Assembly (NCBI GenBank): GCA_009841635.1
Contig: VXLJ01000043.1
Coordinates: 1-33,143, forward strand
Origin: Gammaproteobacteria bacterium
GTDB lineage: Bacteria; Pseudomonadota; Gammaproteobacteria; Pseudomonadales; Azotimanducaceae
Direction: 5' to 3'
DNA: 33,143 bases
The translations under genes and the position numbers were made by a program. Under the pieces are notes generated by a model. It did no database searches. It was not told where the DNA came from and worked only from the letters and a program-made list of their open reading frames with translations. How positions within the stretch are numbered: position 1 is the stretch's first letter; each line of letters opens with the position of its first letter. Below are positions 23,756-33,143 of this stretch, one piece after another.

Positions 23756-23870
23756 TTCGTCGTCTCTGTAAGGTGTCGCCACATAGGGAAGGCGGGAATT
23801 TTAGCTACCTAGATCGGCGATTGCGTACTGTGCCGAACGATGCCCTTGTTGCTGGCTTGGTTGCGTTAGC

Positions 23871-25445
23871 TTGACAGAATCTAGCCCATCGACAAACCAG
23901 CTGGATGAGACGACCAATCTAGCTGGTAAAGGGTTGGGTGTTGCGTCGCTAACGGGCTTGTCGCGAGTTGCTGGCCTTGCGCGCGACATCGTCGTTTCTT
24001 ACTTCCTTGGTGCTGGTCCGATCGCCGACGCATTCTTTGTTGCGTTCAAGATACCGAATTTTTTTCGACGGTTATTCGCCGAAGGTGCGTTCCAGCAAGC
24101 GTTTATTCCTCTCTTATCGGATTACCGAGAAAACTACACGCAATCGGAGCTACAAGAGTTTGTGCGAACTGTCGCAGGTAATTTCGCATTTGTTTTGTTG
24201 GGTTTGTCTTTCGTTGGGGTGCTCCTTGCGCAGCAACTCATCGATCTATTCACATTACGCGCGTGGGTAGGTGAACCACGTTACGAAGTAGCCATCGATT
24301 TGTTACGCGTGATGTTTCCTTATTTAGGTTTGATTTCCCTTACGGCGTTTGCCGGTTCGATTTTGAATAGCTATCAACGATTCGCGATTACAGCCGGTGC
24401 ACCCCTAATCCTGAGCGTTTGCATCATCATTGGGGCGGTCTGGGCCGCCATGCTGGCAGGTGAAGTAGCCTACGCGATGGCCCTCGGCGTTTTAACGGCA
24501 GGTTTTCTGCAGCTTCTCGTGCATTTGCCGACGCTGATGCGCCTGAATTTACTCCAACTACCTCGTCTGAGTTTCGCGCACGAGGGTGTGCGGCGCATGC
24601 TGAGATTAATCGTGCCAGGCGTTTATGCAGCTTCTGCGGGACAGATCAATATTCTTGTTGGCACAATCCTGTGCGCACAGCTGACGGTCGGTACGGTTTC
24701 CTGGTTCTACTACGCTGATCGGCTCATTCAACTACCGATGGCGCTGCTCGCCATCGCACTTCAAACCATCCTATTGCCGAACCTCGCGCGACTGCATCGT
24801 ATGAATGATCGCGAACAATTCAATGCGACCATTGATTGGGGCGTGCGAATTGGTGTGCTGCTCGGGCTTCCTGCTTCGGTTGCTCTTTATTACCTTGCTA
24901 AACCAATTCTCGCCACAATATTTCTGCGTGGCTCGTTCGAAATCACAGACGTAGAAATGACGGCGATTGCATTGCAGGCTTTTTCAATTGGTTTAGTGCC
25001 AATGGTGCTAACGCGGGTGTTTGGTCCCGGTTACTTTGCTCGTGAAGACATGCATACGCCGTTTGTTTATGCCACGGTGGGCGTCGGCGTGAACATTGGC
25101 GTGAGTTTGTCCCTATTTTGGTGGCTAGGGTTGCTGGGTATCGCGTACGCGACAACGATAGCTGCTTTTGTACATTGCTATCTCCTAACGACGGGATTAA
25201 TCCGCAACGGCCACTACCAGCCGTCGCGTTCACTCTGGCGATTCGTGATTGCGAGTGTCGGTGGTTGCGTAGTTATGGTTGTCGCGCTCGCATATCTCAA
25301 TCTTGACTTTATGCAATGGGTTGAATCTTCAGAGTGGCGTCGTGTAGGTCGGATGGTTCTTATGGTGATTGGGGGTGTGGCTGTATATGCTGGCATTGCA
25401 CTCATTTGCGGTATTCGACCGCGTCACGTGATCCATAGGGTTTAA
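23871..25445 (+). CDS. murJ: Lipid II flippase MurJ
   Basis: This is a 524-residue MOP-superfamily inner-membrane protein with about fourteen helices that flips lipid-linked peptidoglycan precursor. Diagnostic segments are SLTGLSRVAGLARDIVVSYF, GPIADAFFVAFKIPNFFRRL and FAEGAFQQAFIPLLSDY in the first 100 residues. ADRLIQLPMALLAIALQTIL lies mid-protein, and RVFGPGYFAREDMHTPF after helix 10. The only initiation codon before the conserved region in this frame is TTG at 23871. It has no obvious ribosome-binding site, so the exact start is uncertain. Next to rpsT (divergent) and eight bases before ribF, it keeps the usual gammaproteobacterial neighbourhood. Confidence 0.94.
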   Translation: MTESSPSTNQLDETTNLAGKGLGVASLTGLSRVAGLARDIVVSYFLGAGPIADAFFVAFKIPNFFRRLFAEGAFQQAFIPLLSDYRENYTQSELQEFVRTVAGNFAFVLLGLSFVGVLLAQQLIDLFTLRAWVGEPRYEVAIDLLRVMFPYLGLISLTAFAGSILNSYQRFAITAGAPLILSVCIIIGAVWAAMLAGEVAYAMALGVLTAGFLQLLVHLPTLMRLNLLQLPRLSFAHEGVRRMLRLIVPGVYAASAGQINILVGTILCAQLTVGTVSWFYYADRLIQLPMALLAIALQTILLPNLARLHRMNDREQFNATIDWGVRIGVLLGLPASVALYYLAKPILATIFLRGSFEITDVEMTAIALQAFSIGLVPMVLTRVFGPGYFAREDMHTPFVYATVGVGVNIGVSLSLFWWLGLLGIAYATTIAAFVHCYLLTTGLIRNGHYQPSRSLWRFVIASVGGCVVMVVALAYLNLDFMQWVESSEWRRVGRMVLMVIGGVAVYAGIALICGIRPRHVIHRV

Positions 25446-25453
25446 ATGTAGGT

Positions 25454-26395
25454 ATGGAGCTTATTCGTGGCTTGCATAACGTGCGGCCGCAACATAGAAA
25501 CGGGGTCATCACGATTGGCACGTTTGACGGCGTTCATCATGGTCATCAAATGTTGTTATCGCATTTGCGTGCGAAAGCGAGTGAGTTGCATTGCACGAGC
25601 ATGTTGGTCACATTCGAGCCACAGCCGCGAGAGTACTTCCGAGGGGCAGTCGTGCCCGCGCGCTTGACACGATTTCGCGAGAAGATTGCGATTTTGCGTG
25701 AATGTGATGTGGATTACGTCTTATGCATCCCGTTTAACGAACGAACAAGTGCCACGCCTGCAGAGGTCGTGATCAACGATTTCCTAGTGAGGATTCTTGG
25801 GGTCCGTTACTTGGTTGTAGGCGATGACTTTCGGTTCGGCAAAAACGCCGAAGGCGACTATGCCATGCTTCAGCGCGCTGGCGACCAGCTTGGTTTTGGC
25901 GTTACACATTTAGGCACGATGGTCTTTGATCACGACCGCGTATCGAGCACCCGCATTCGAGATGCGCTTGCAAGTGGCGACTTCATGCTTGCGGAGAAAC
26001 TACTCGGGCGAAAGTACTTCATGATGGGCACCGTTGTTGTTGGGCAACGAATGGGGCGTGAACTAGGCACGCCAACCGCAAATATTCGGTTACAGCGTTA
26101 TCGCTCAGCGCTGGAAGGCATATTTGCCGTAACTGTACAAGGTCTCGAACGAGAGTACGAAGGCTCCGCTTACGTCGGTACGAGACCTACGGTAGACGGA
26201 ACTGAACCGCTATTGGAAGTTCACCTGTTCGATTTCGACGGTGACATTTACGGTCGTCGGCTCACCGTCACGTTTCACCATAAGTTTCGTGAGGACGTAA
26301 AGTACGAGGGGTTAGAGCCACTTAAAAAACAAATTGCTAAAGATCTTGAAATGACAAGAGATTGGTTTGCTGCACATCGTGCGGATCTCACCTAG
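25454..26395 (+). CDS. ribF: Bifunctional riboflavin kinase / FAD synthetase
   Basis: This is a 313-residue cytoplasmic enzyme making FMN and then FAD from riboflavin. The N-terminal nucleotidyltransferase domain has GTFDGVHHGH (22-31), GDDFRFGKNAEGDY (about 123-136) and STRIRDALASGD. The C-terminal kinase domain (about 190-305) has MGRELGTPTANIRL with the conserved P-T-A-N and a YVGTRPTVDG-type strand. The length fits the family. It starts eight bases after murJ and overlaps lspA. In related bacteria ileS lies between ribF and lspA; here it is absent. Confidence 0.96.
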   Translation: MELIRGLHNVRPQHRNGVITIGTFDGVHHGHQMLLSHLRAKASELHCTSMLVTFEPQPREYFRGAVVPARLTRFREKIAILRECDVDYVLCIPFNERTSATPAEVVINDFLVRILGVRYLVVGDDFRFGKNAEGDYAMLQRAGDQLGFGVTHLGTMVFDHDRVSSTRIRDALASGDFMLAEKLLGRKYFMMGTVVVGQRMGRELGTPTANIRLQRYRSALEGIFAVTVQGLEREYEGSAYVGTRPTVDGTEPLLEVHLFDFDGDIYGRRLTVTFHHKFREDVKYEGLEPLKKQIAKDLEMTRDWFAAHRADLT

Positions 26396-26897
26396 CTTAA
26401 ACGACCGCTGGTGGTGGCCGTTCATCGGCGCGGCCGCCGTCGTCGCGTTCGATCAGGTCACAAAGTACTTCGCAACTGTCCAGCTAATGGACGGACCAGT
26501 CGATGTTCTGCCGTTTCTGAGCTTTAGATATCTGTGCAATACAGGTGCCGCATTCAGCATATTGCAGGGTTTTACGAGTTTTCTTACATTCGTCGGTTTT
26601 ACTTTCATTGCCTTTTTTAGCTGGGAGATATGGCGTTTGCGACGTACGCCGAACCCGCCGTTTCTATTCGAAGCCGCACTCACATTGATCTTGGCAGGGG
26701 CGGCAGGCAATCTAATCGACCGCGTGTCGCAAGGTTGCGTGGTGGATTTCGTGCACTTTGTACACGGTCAATGGCTCAATTTCCCTATTTTTAACGTTGC
26801 AGACTCAGCCGTCTGCATAGGGGCAGTTTGTTGGATATTGGCAGCGTTGCTAAATCGTGAAAAACGTGGTGCAGAAGCCGCCGACGACCCTGATTAG
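26379..26897 (+). CDS. lspA: Lipoprotein signal peptidase (SPase II)
   Basis: This is a 172-residue inner-membrane aspartyl protease with four helices that removes the signal peptide of prolipoproteins. Conserved boxes are FDQVTKYF (N-terminal Asp), CNTGAAFSIL, AGAAGNLIDR, and the catalytic pair D in VVDFVHF (about residue 123) and D in FNVADSAVCIG (about 143). I chose GTG at 26379, a 17-base overlap with ribF. A TTG at 26367 would add four residues. Neither has a good ribosome-binding site, so translation probably depends on coupling to ribF. It is convergent with bamD, itself an SPase II substrate. Confidence 0.94.
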   Translation: MRISPSLNDRWWWPFIGAAAVVAFDQVTKYFATVQLMDGPVDVLPFLSFRYLCNTGAAFSILQGFTSFLTFVGFTFIAFFSWEIWRLRRTPNPPFLFEAALTLILAGAAGNLIDRVSQGCVVDFVHFVHGQWLNFPIFNVADSAVCIGAVCWILAALLNREKRGAEAADDPD

Positions 26898-26931
26898 GGT
26901 AGAGAGCAACCTTTTAGGCTCGCTTTCTACC
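26898..26931. terminator. Imperfect inverted repeat between convergent lspA and bamD
   Basis: GGTAGAGAGC (26898-26907) can pair with GCTTTCTACC (26922-26931) over ten positions with one G-T pair. The loop is 14 bases. The repeat fills the 29-base gap and runs five bases into bamD. No proper T run follows on either strand, so it is only a weak candidate for a bidirectional terminator. Confidence 0.35.
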
Positions 26932-27862
26932 GGTCCCTGCTCGGTGGCGCCTCCGCCGTTTGTGGAATGTCTGTAACACCGATTTCCAGTGGCGGTGGCA
27001 ATCTGGGTCTGTCAAGTAATCCGAACGATAGTATATTGGTTAGACTGCGATTCTGGGCATTTGCAGCATCGCGCAAAACTAGATTTCCGCGTGCATCGAA
27101 GTCCGCGTAGTTTGGGAAATTCAGTGCGAGCACGCGCAAGGCATCATTGGCGGGTTTTGTAAGTCCCAGCTTGTAATTTGCTTCGACGACGATGGCCAAT
27201 GCAACCGGTACGGATGAGCTAGACGGAAAATCCTCGACAATGCCGGCCGCGCGATTTGCAGCCGCGACCCATACATCATTTTCTAAGTAATACTGCGCGA
27301 CAAGCAACTCGTGCTCGGCCATGATATTGCGCAGATGAATCATGCGCGCTTTTGCGTCTTTTGCATATAGGCTGTTAGGGTAGTTTTGCAATAAATCGTT
27401 GAATTCAATAAATGCCTGTTCAGCATTTGAAACGTCTCTTGATGCTTGTGGCGAACCAAGAAATCGGTCAAAAAAGCCGCGATCTTGCTCATAACTAGCC
27501 AAGCCTTTCATATAGAAGGCGTAATCTGCATGAGGATGTTTTGGGTGCAGTTCGACAAAACGTTCCGCGGCAACTTTCGCGCCTTCAAAATCGCTTTTCA
27601 TGAAGTACGCGTAGATCAGCTCAAGTTGCGCTTGCTCGGCAAACTGACCGAATGGAAAGTGCGTTTCGATCGCTTGCAAACGCTCGATGCCGACCGAATA
27701 GTTGCCGGAGCGAATCGAGTTTTGAGCAGCTTCGTATAGTTTTTGCTCGCTTGTCAGCTCATATTCTTCCTTCGTTTTGATATTGGAAAATCCCAACATG
27801 CTGCAACCGGCAACAAACCAGCAGGCAATAACCATGACGAATAAAGTACGAATGTCGTTCAA
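26927..27862 (-). CDS. bamD: Outer membrane assembly lipoprotein BamD
   Basis: This is a 311-residue lipoprotein of the BAM complex, anchored in the inner leaflet of the outer membrane. The signal sequence ends in the lipobox V-A-G-C with Cys20. Tandem TPR-like helices follow: KLYEAAQNSIRSGNYSVGIE, HPKHPHADYAFYMKGLASYE and FQDLLQNYPNSLYAKDA-like segments. The protein is longer than E. coli BamD (about 245), with a proline-rich tail. The start is TTG at 27862, supported by AGGG about eight bases upstream; the ATG ten codons later would lose the charged signal-peptide start. It is divergent from rluD, a strongly conserved pairing. Confidence 0.93.
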   Translation of the reverse strand: MNDIRTLFVMVIACWFVAGCSMLGFSNIKTKEEYELTSEQKLYEAAQNSIRSGNYSVGIERLQAIETHFPFGQFAEQAQLELIYAYFMKSDFEGAKVAAERFVELHPKHPHADYAFYMKGLASYEQDRGFFDRFLGSPQASRDVSNAEQAFIEFNDLLQNYPNSLYAKDAKARMIHLRNIMAEHELLVAQYYLENDVWVAAANRAAGIVEDFPSSSSVPVALAIVVEANYKLGLTKPANDALRVLALNFPNYADFDARGNLVLRDAANAQNRSLTNILSFGLLDRPRLPPPLEIGVTDIPQTAEAPPSRDR

Positions 27863-27923
27863 TGCAAGACCCTGTGCGAACAGCTAATTTTAGGTAGACA
27901 CGTATTTGGCAAGTAAATCGTCA

Positions 27924-28880
27924 ATGTACTGCAAATCGCTAGTCATTGACTCGAACGATGCAGGGGAACGCTTGGATCGTGCCTTAGCCTCGCGGTTTGC
28001 CGATGTGTCTCGTGCCCAATTGACCAAGTGGATCAACGACGGTTCCGTTTTAGTCGATGGCAGCGAAGTAAAGCCGAATCGCAAGCTGCGAGGTGGCGAA
28101 CAGATCGAGATCAAAGGGTCGTTTTCGCCACGCCAGGACTGGGATTCCGCAGAAGACATGCCACTGAGCATCATCTATGAAGATGAAGATGTGCTCGTTA
28201 TCGATAAACCTGTTGGATTGGTCGTGCACCCTGGTGCAGCGACGGTTGCACCTACGCTTGCCAACGGCTTGTTGGCATTGCGGCCGCGTTTGCGTGATTT
28301 GCCGCGAGCTGGGATCGTGCATCGACTAGACAAGGACACATCGGGATTGTTGATCGTTGCGATGTCGGAACTTGCCCGAGTGCGTTTAATCGCGGCGCTT
28401 GCAAAACACGAGGTGGCAAGAACGTACTTGGCCGTGGTCGAGGGTCTATTGGACGAGCAGCTTGAAGTTGACCTGCCCCTAGGGCGGAGTTCTCGAGATC
28501 GTACTCGGCAAACTGTTCGCGATGACGGCAAGGACGCGCTTACCGTGTTTAAGCCGATCGCGCGCTTCCGAGCCCATTCACTCGTGCAAGCTGAGTTGAA
28601 AACAGGGCGGACCCATCAAATTCGCGTTCACGCTGCTAGAACAGGGCATCCACTCGTCGGCGACGTGAAATACGGCGCAAAGCGCATACTGCCTCACCAG
28701 GCTAGTACTGCTCTACGCGACCAGTTGAAAACGTTCCCGCGGCAGGCTTTGCACGCGCACCAATTAGCTTTCGCGCACCCGCGCACAGACCAGAAGAAGG
28801 CATTCGAAAGCCCAGTTCCAATCGAATTAGCAAATCTCATTCATTTACTACAACAAGATAAAGCTCAACCTGACGCATAG
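27924..28880 (+). CDS. rluD: 23S rRNA pseudouridine synthase RluD
   Basis: This is a 318-residue enzyme that makes pseudouridines at 1911, 1915 and 1917 in helix 69 of 23S rRNA. An N-terminal S4 RNA-binding domain spans about 10-70 (ERLDRALASRFADVSRAQLT). The catalytic motif GIVHRLDKDTSGLL contains Asp at about residue 136. LKTGRTHQIRVHAARTGHPL and RQALHAHQLAFAHP are typical of RluA-family proteins. The ATG at 27924 gives the usual distance to the S4 domain; a TTG six codons upstream is possible. It is divergent from bamD, 61 bases apart. pgeF, often next downstream, is not here. Confidence 0.94.
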   Translation: MYCKSLVIDSNDAGERLDRALASRFADVSRAQLTKWINDGSVLVDGSEVKPNRKLRGGEQIEIKGSFSPRQDWDSAEDMPLSIIYEDEDVLVIDKPVGLVVHPGAATVAPTLANGLLALRPRLRDLPRAGIVHRLDKDTSGLLIVAMSELARVRLIAALAKHEVARTYLAVVEGLLDEQLEVDLPLGRSSRDRTRQTVRDDGKDALTVFKPIARFRAHSLVQAELKTGRTHQIRVHAARTGHPLVGDVKYGAKRILPHQASTALRDQLKTFPRQALHAHQLAFAHPRTDQKKAFESPVPIELANLIHLLQQDKAQPDA

Positions 28881-29119
28881 TCGCATAGCGGTTCAAGCTA
28901 TGTGGATTCACCGCCGAAGCAGTTAGCAGACTTTGCGACTTCGGTCGCTTCGTACTAGACAGGGCTAAAATTTCGCGCCCCCGCGGGCGCACGAAACAAC
29001 TAGTAGCTAGCGCTCCTTCATCGCATGCACACACGACGCGCTTTCTTGCTAGGGTCCGGCGCGTTAAGACTTCTACCAAAGAATTTCCAACCCAAACCGA
29101 CGTCCAATACGCTAATTCG
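28881..29119 (+). promoter_or_regulatory. Structured ilvI upstream region
   Basis: Three hairpins lie in these 239 bases. CATAGC-GGTTCAA-GCTATG (28884-28902) comes directly after the rluD stop. GCGAC-TTCG-GTCGC (28935-28948) is a perfect UUCG tetraloop hairpin; it competes with pairing of CGAAGC (28915-28920) to GCTTCG (28947-28952). TTTCG-CGCCC around CCGC with GGGCG-CA-CGAAA forms a GC-rich stem at 28971-28996. A TAAAAT box at 28966-28971 may be the -10 of the ilv promoter. If so, the first two hairpins end the rluD transcript and the third opens the ilv leader. No tandem Leu/Val/Ile codon run of a classic attenuator was seen. Confidence 0.45.
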
Positions 29120-29123
29120 ATGA
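29025..29123 (+). CDS. Possible 32-codon leader peptide overlapping ilvI
   Basis: ATG at 29025 opens a short frame: MHTRRAFLLGSGALRLLPKN, then FQPKPTSNTLIR. Its TGA (29121-29123) overlaps the ilvI ATG in the arrangement ATGA. Such overlap normally means translational coupling. About six of 32 residues are leucine and one is isoleucine, but they are not in a run. The start has no clear ribosome-binding site. It may be a leader that couples ribosome flow into ilvI, or an accidental frame. Confidence 0.3.
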   Translation: MHTRRAFLLGSGALRLLPKNFQPKPTSNTLIR

Positions 29124-30864
29124 CAGAAATGCTCTCTGGCGGCGAAATGTTGATTCGCGCCTTGCAAGACGAAGGTGTTGAACAGATCTTCGGCTACCCT
29201 GGCGGCGCGGCGTTGCATATTTACGATGCCATTTTCAAACAGCAGCGCGTTGAGCACATTCTTGTGCGTCACGAGCAAGCTGCGACTCATATGGCGGATG
29301 GTTATGCGCGGGCCACCGGCCGACCAGGCGTGGTCCTTGTAACTTCTGGTCCGGGCGCAACCAATGCGATTACAGGTGTTGCGACAGCGTACATGGATTC
29401 GATTCCAATGATCGTGATTTCCGCCCAAGTGCCGCACGATGTGATCGGAACGGATGCATTTCAAGAAACTGACATGATCGGCATATCACGGCCGATCGTG
29501 AAGCATAGCTTTATCGTAAAAAAGGCTGAAGATATACCTGGTATTGTCAAACAGGCGTTTTACATTGCGACGACGGGTCGCCCAGGCCCAATTGTGATCG
29601 ATGTGCCGAAGGACACGACGGATCCGAACGAGCAATTTGCGTACGAATACCCAGACACAGTGAGCTTGCGTTCTTACAAGCCAGCACTCAAAGGGCATTT
29701 TGGGCAGATTCGCAAGGCCACTATCGCGATGTTGCAGGCCAGGCGGCCAGTGATTTATTCTGGTGGTGGTGTCGTTCAGGGTGGTGCCGACGAAGAGCTC
29801 GTCAAGGTAGCTCGATTGACCGGCTTCCCCATCACGAATACGCTCATGGGGCTTGGTGCATTTCCTGGCGACGACCCGCAGTTTTTAGGCATGCTCGGCA
29901 TGCATGGCACCTACGAAGCTAATTGCGCCATGCATCATGCGGACCTAATTCTCGCGGTGGGGGCACGATTTGATGATCGCGTAACCAACAACCCAGAGAA
30001 ATTCTGTCCGGATGCGACCATCATTCACATAGATATAGACCCAGCGTCTATCTCTAAAGTCATTGCAGCAGATATCCCGATCGTTGGGCCCGCGAAACCG
30101 GTGCTGCAAGGCATGGTCGAAGCGTTGGAAGCTGAGTTGCCAAATCATCCAATCGATTCGGCTTCTTTAAATGCGTGGTGGCGTCGGATTGAACGTTGGC
30201 GGGAACAGCACGGGCTAAATCACGATCAGCGTGAACGTCGAAGTGAGAGTGGTGAATTGCTGCCGCAACAGGTGATTCAAGCGGTCTATCGAGAGACGGA
30301 AGGTGATGCATACGTCACCTCCGATGTTGGGCAACATCAAATGTTTGCCGCCCAGTACTACAAGTTTCAACGCGGTCGACAGTGGATAAACTCAGGTGGA
30401 TTAGGCACGATGGGTTTCGGGTTGCCTGCTGCGATGGGTGTACAACTCGCGCGGCCAGACGCGACTGTGGTGTGTATCACGGGTGAAGGCAGTTTCATGA
30501 TGAACATGCAGGAACTGTCGACTTGTATGCAATACGCACTGCCGATCAAGATCGTAAATCTCAACAATCAAGCGTTGGGCATGGTCAAGCAGTGGCAAGA
30601 CATGCAGTACGGCGGCCGCTATTCGCACAGCACATACCGTGATGCACTGCCTGAATTTGATCAGCTGATTCGATCTTTTGGTCACCATAGCTTTTCAGCA
30701 AGCTCGATCGACGAGCTCGACACGGTGGTCGCTGAAACATTTAGCCCGGCCTTGAAAAACAAGCTAGTCTTTATCAATGCCTACGTTGATCCAGACGAAC
30801 ACGTTTACCCAATGTTCATTCGTGGCGGTTCGCTTGAAGACATGGTGCTTTCGAAAGGCAATTC

Positions 30865-30868
<4 letters not shown>
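29120..30868 (+). CDS. ilvI: Acetolactate synthase large (catalytic) subunit
   Basis: This 582-residue thiamine-diphosphate/FAD enzyme condenses two pyruvates, or pyruvate with 2-oxobutyrate, to start valine/leucine or isoleucine synthesis. The N-terminus TEMLSGGEMLIRALQDEGVE closely resembles E. coli IlvI. FGYPGGAALHIYDAI and RHEQAATHMADGYARATG supply the activating glutamate. The cofactor motif begins at ITGEGSFMMN and ends at NLNNQ near residue 480. Glu replaces the usual Asp in GDG; my recollection is that this also occurs in other gammaproteobacterial IlvI proteins. It forms an operon with ilvH (four-base overlap), ilvC and pssA. Feedback control would come from IlvH. Confidence 0.96.
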
Positions 30869-32405
<1,537 letters not shown>

Positions 32406-32408
32406 CCA

Positions 32409-33143
32409 ATGAAAGGAAAGCGGCAGCGCTTGTTTGTCGTGGATAAAACAAGGGAAGCGGTAGCGAGCAAGAGCCGTCGTGGCGTATTTCTGCTCCCGAA
32501 TGCAATTACGTCAGGTGCAATGTTTGCGGGATTTTTCGCCATCGTTGCAGCTACCGAGAGTAAATTCCTATTTGCCGGCATAGCGCTCCTTGTTGCGATG
32601 ATTCTGGACGCGCTGGACGGTCGTGTCGCGCGCGCGATGAAAGCGGAGAGCGATTTTGGCAAACAATTCGATTCGCTTTCTGACATGGTCGCGTTTGGCG
32701 TTGCACCTGGGGTGCTCGCATTTGAGTGGGGTCTGAACTCACTCAATCAAATTGGCTGGGCAATCACGTTTCTCTATATGGCTTGTGCCGCGTTGCGCTT
32801 AGCGCGTTTCAATATTGCGGGGGACAGCGCTTCATTTACGGGGTTGCCATCACCGATGGCCTGCGGTGTTGTTGCATCCGCGGCATGGTTGTGGGGTGAT
32901 TTCTTTGGGACACAACCATCACTGGCAGTCGTTATCGTGATGGGCGGGTTGATATCGGGCACTGCATTGCTCATGGTCTCAAACATACGTTATTACTCGC
33001 CGAAACTATTTCGGATTCGTGGCAGAGTTCCGTATGTGTCTTTTGTTGTATTGGTGCTCGTACTCGCGGTGATTTTTGTGAATCCGCCATTGGTGTTTTT
33101 CGTATGCACGATGGTCTATGTGCTTTCAGGACCAGGACAGTTC
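32409..33143 (+). CDS. pssA: CDP-diacylglycerol-serine O-phosphatidyltransferase (partial)
   Basis: This gene runs off the window end after 245 codons without a stop. It is an inner-membrane CDP-alcohol phosphatidyltransferase making phosphatidylserine, the precursor of phosphatidylethanolamine. The signature D-x2-D-G-x2-A-R-x8-G-x3-D-x3-D reads DALDGRVARA, then FGKQFDSLSDMVAFG (about residues 70-102). It follows the helix RRGVFLLPNAITSGAMFAGF. About six to seven more helices follow. This multi-helix type is the PssA of Pseudomonas and Bacillus, not the peripheral enzyme of E. coli. It starts three bases after ilvC, an ilvC-pssA link also known in pseudomonads. Confidence 0.93.
   Translation, partial: MKGKRQRLFVVDKTREAVASKSRRGVFLLPNAITSGAMFAGFFAIVAATESKFLFAGIALLVAMILDALDGRVARAMKAESDFGKQFDSLSDMVAFGVAPGVLAFEWGLNSLNQIGWAITFLYMACAALRLARFNIAGDSASFTGLPSPMACGVVASAAWLWGDFFGTQPSLAVVIVMGGLISGTALLMVSNIRYYSPKLFRIRGRVPYVSFVVLVLVLAVIFVNPPLVFFVCTMVYVLSGPGQF

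Noticed and set aside
28971-28996. GC-rich stem as an intrinsic terminator for rluD
   Set aside because: No T run follows on the plus strand. T-rich sequence follows only in the minus-strand reading, where there is no gene to terminate.

Overview
This window looks like a chromosomal segment of a free-living, non-enteric gammaproteobacterium with base composition near half GC by eye. The evidence is gene order and protein type. It has ispB divergent from rplU-rpmA-obgE-proB, then rpsT divergent from murJ-ribF, then lspA, then bamD divergent from rluD, and an ilvI-ilvH-ilvC-pssA operon with a short class I ketol-acid reductoisomerase. These arrangements resemble Pseudomonas-type genomes more than Escherichia. 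The genus cannot be named from the sequence alone.

Layout. Positions 1-3161 hold the tail of one FtsX/MacB-type permease, a second complete permease, a MATE exporter and a convergent flavodoxin-like protein. Positions 3162-6174 form an accessory, partly decayed stretch: a frameshifted secreted protein, a clearly dead tyrosine recombinase, a small coiled-coil membrane protein with a duplicated heptad, ORF debris and an ankyrin-repeat protein. Positions 6175-10501 hold an acetoin-dehydrogenase-type 2-oxoacid dehydrogenase operon (E1 alpha, E1 beta, AcoX-like kinase homologue, E2 with two E3-binding domains) without an E3 gene. It is followed by a threonine ammonia-lyase. Positions 11848-19206 carry separately oriented catabolic enzymes: an NAD-dependent epimerase, a luciferase-like flavin oxidoreductase, an acyl-CoA dehydrogenase, a secreted carboxylesterase, a small membrane protein, a glyoxalase I-type protein and an SDR. 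A tRNA-Pro(CGG) gene then marks the change to core genome.

Positions 19407-33143 are core functions: isoprenoid quinone side chain (ispB), ribosomal proteins L21, L27 and S20, ribosome assembly (obgE, rluD), proline synthesis (proB), the peptidoglycan lipid II flippase (murJ), flavin cofactors (ribF), lipoprotein maturation (lspA), outer membrane assembly (bamD), branched-chain amino acid synthesis (ilvIHC) and phospholipid synthesis (pssA, cut by the window end).

Functionally, threonine ammonia-lyase makes 2-oxobutyrate. That compound could feed either the 2-oxoacid dehydrogenase operon next to it or acetohydroxyacid synthase at the far end of the window; this link is inference. The least explained parts are the 3.2-6.1 kb scar, the duplicated E3-binding domain, the missing ileS between ribF and lspA, and several structured leaders (rplU, obgE, ilvI). 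I saw no CRISPR array, no intact transposase and no convincing new defence system.
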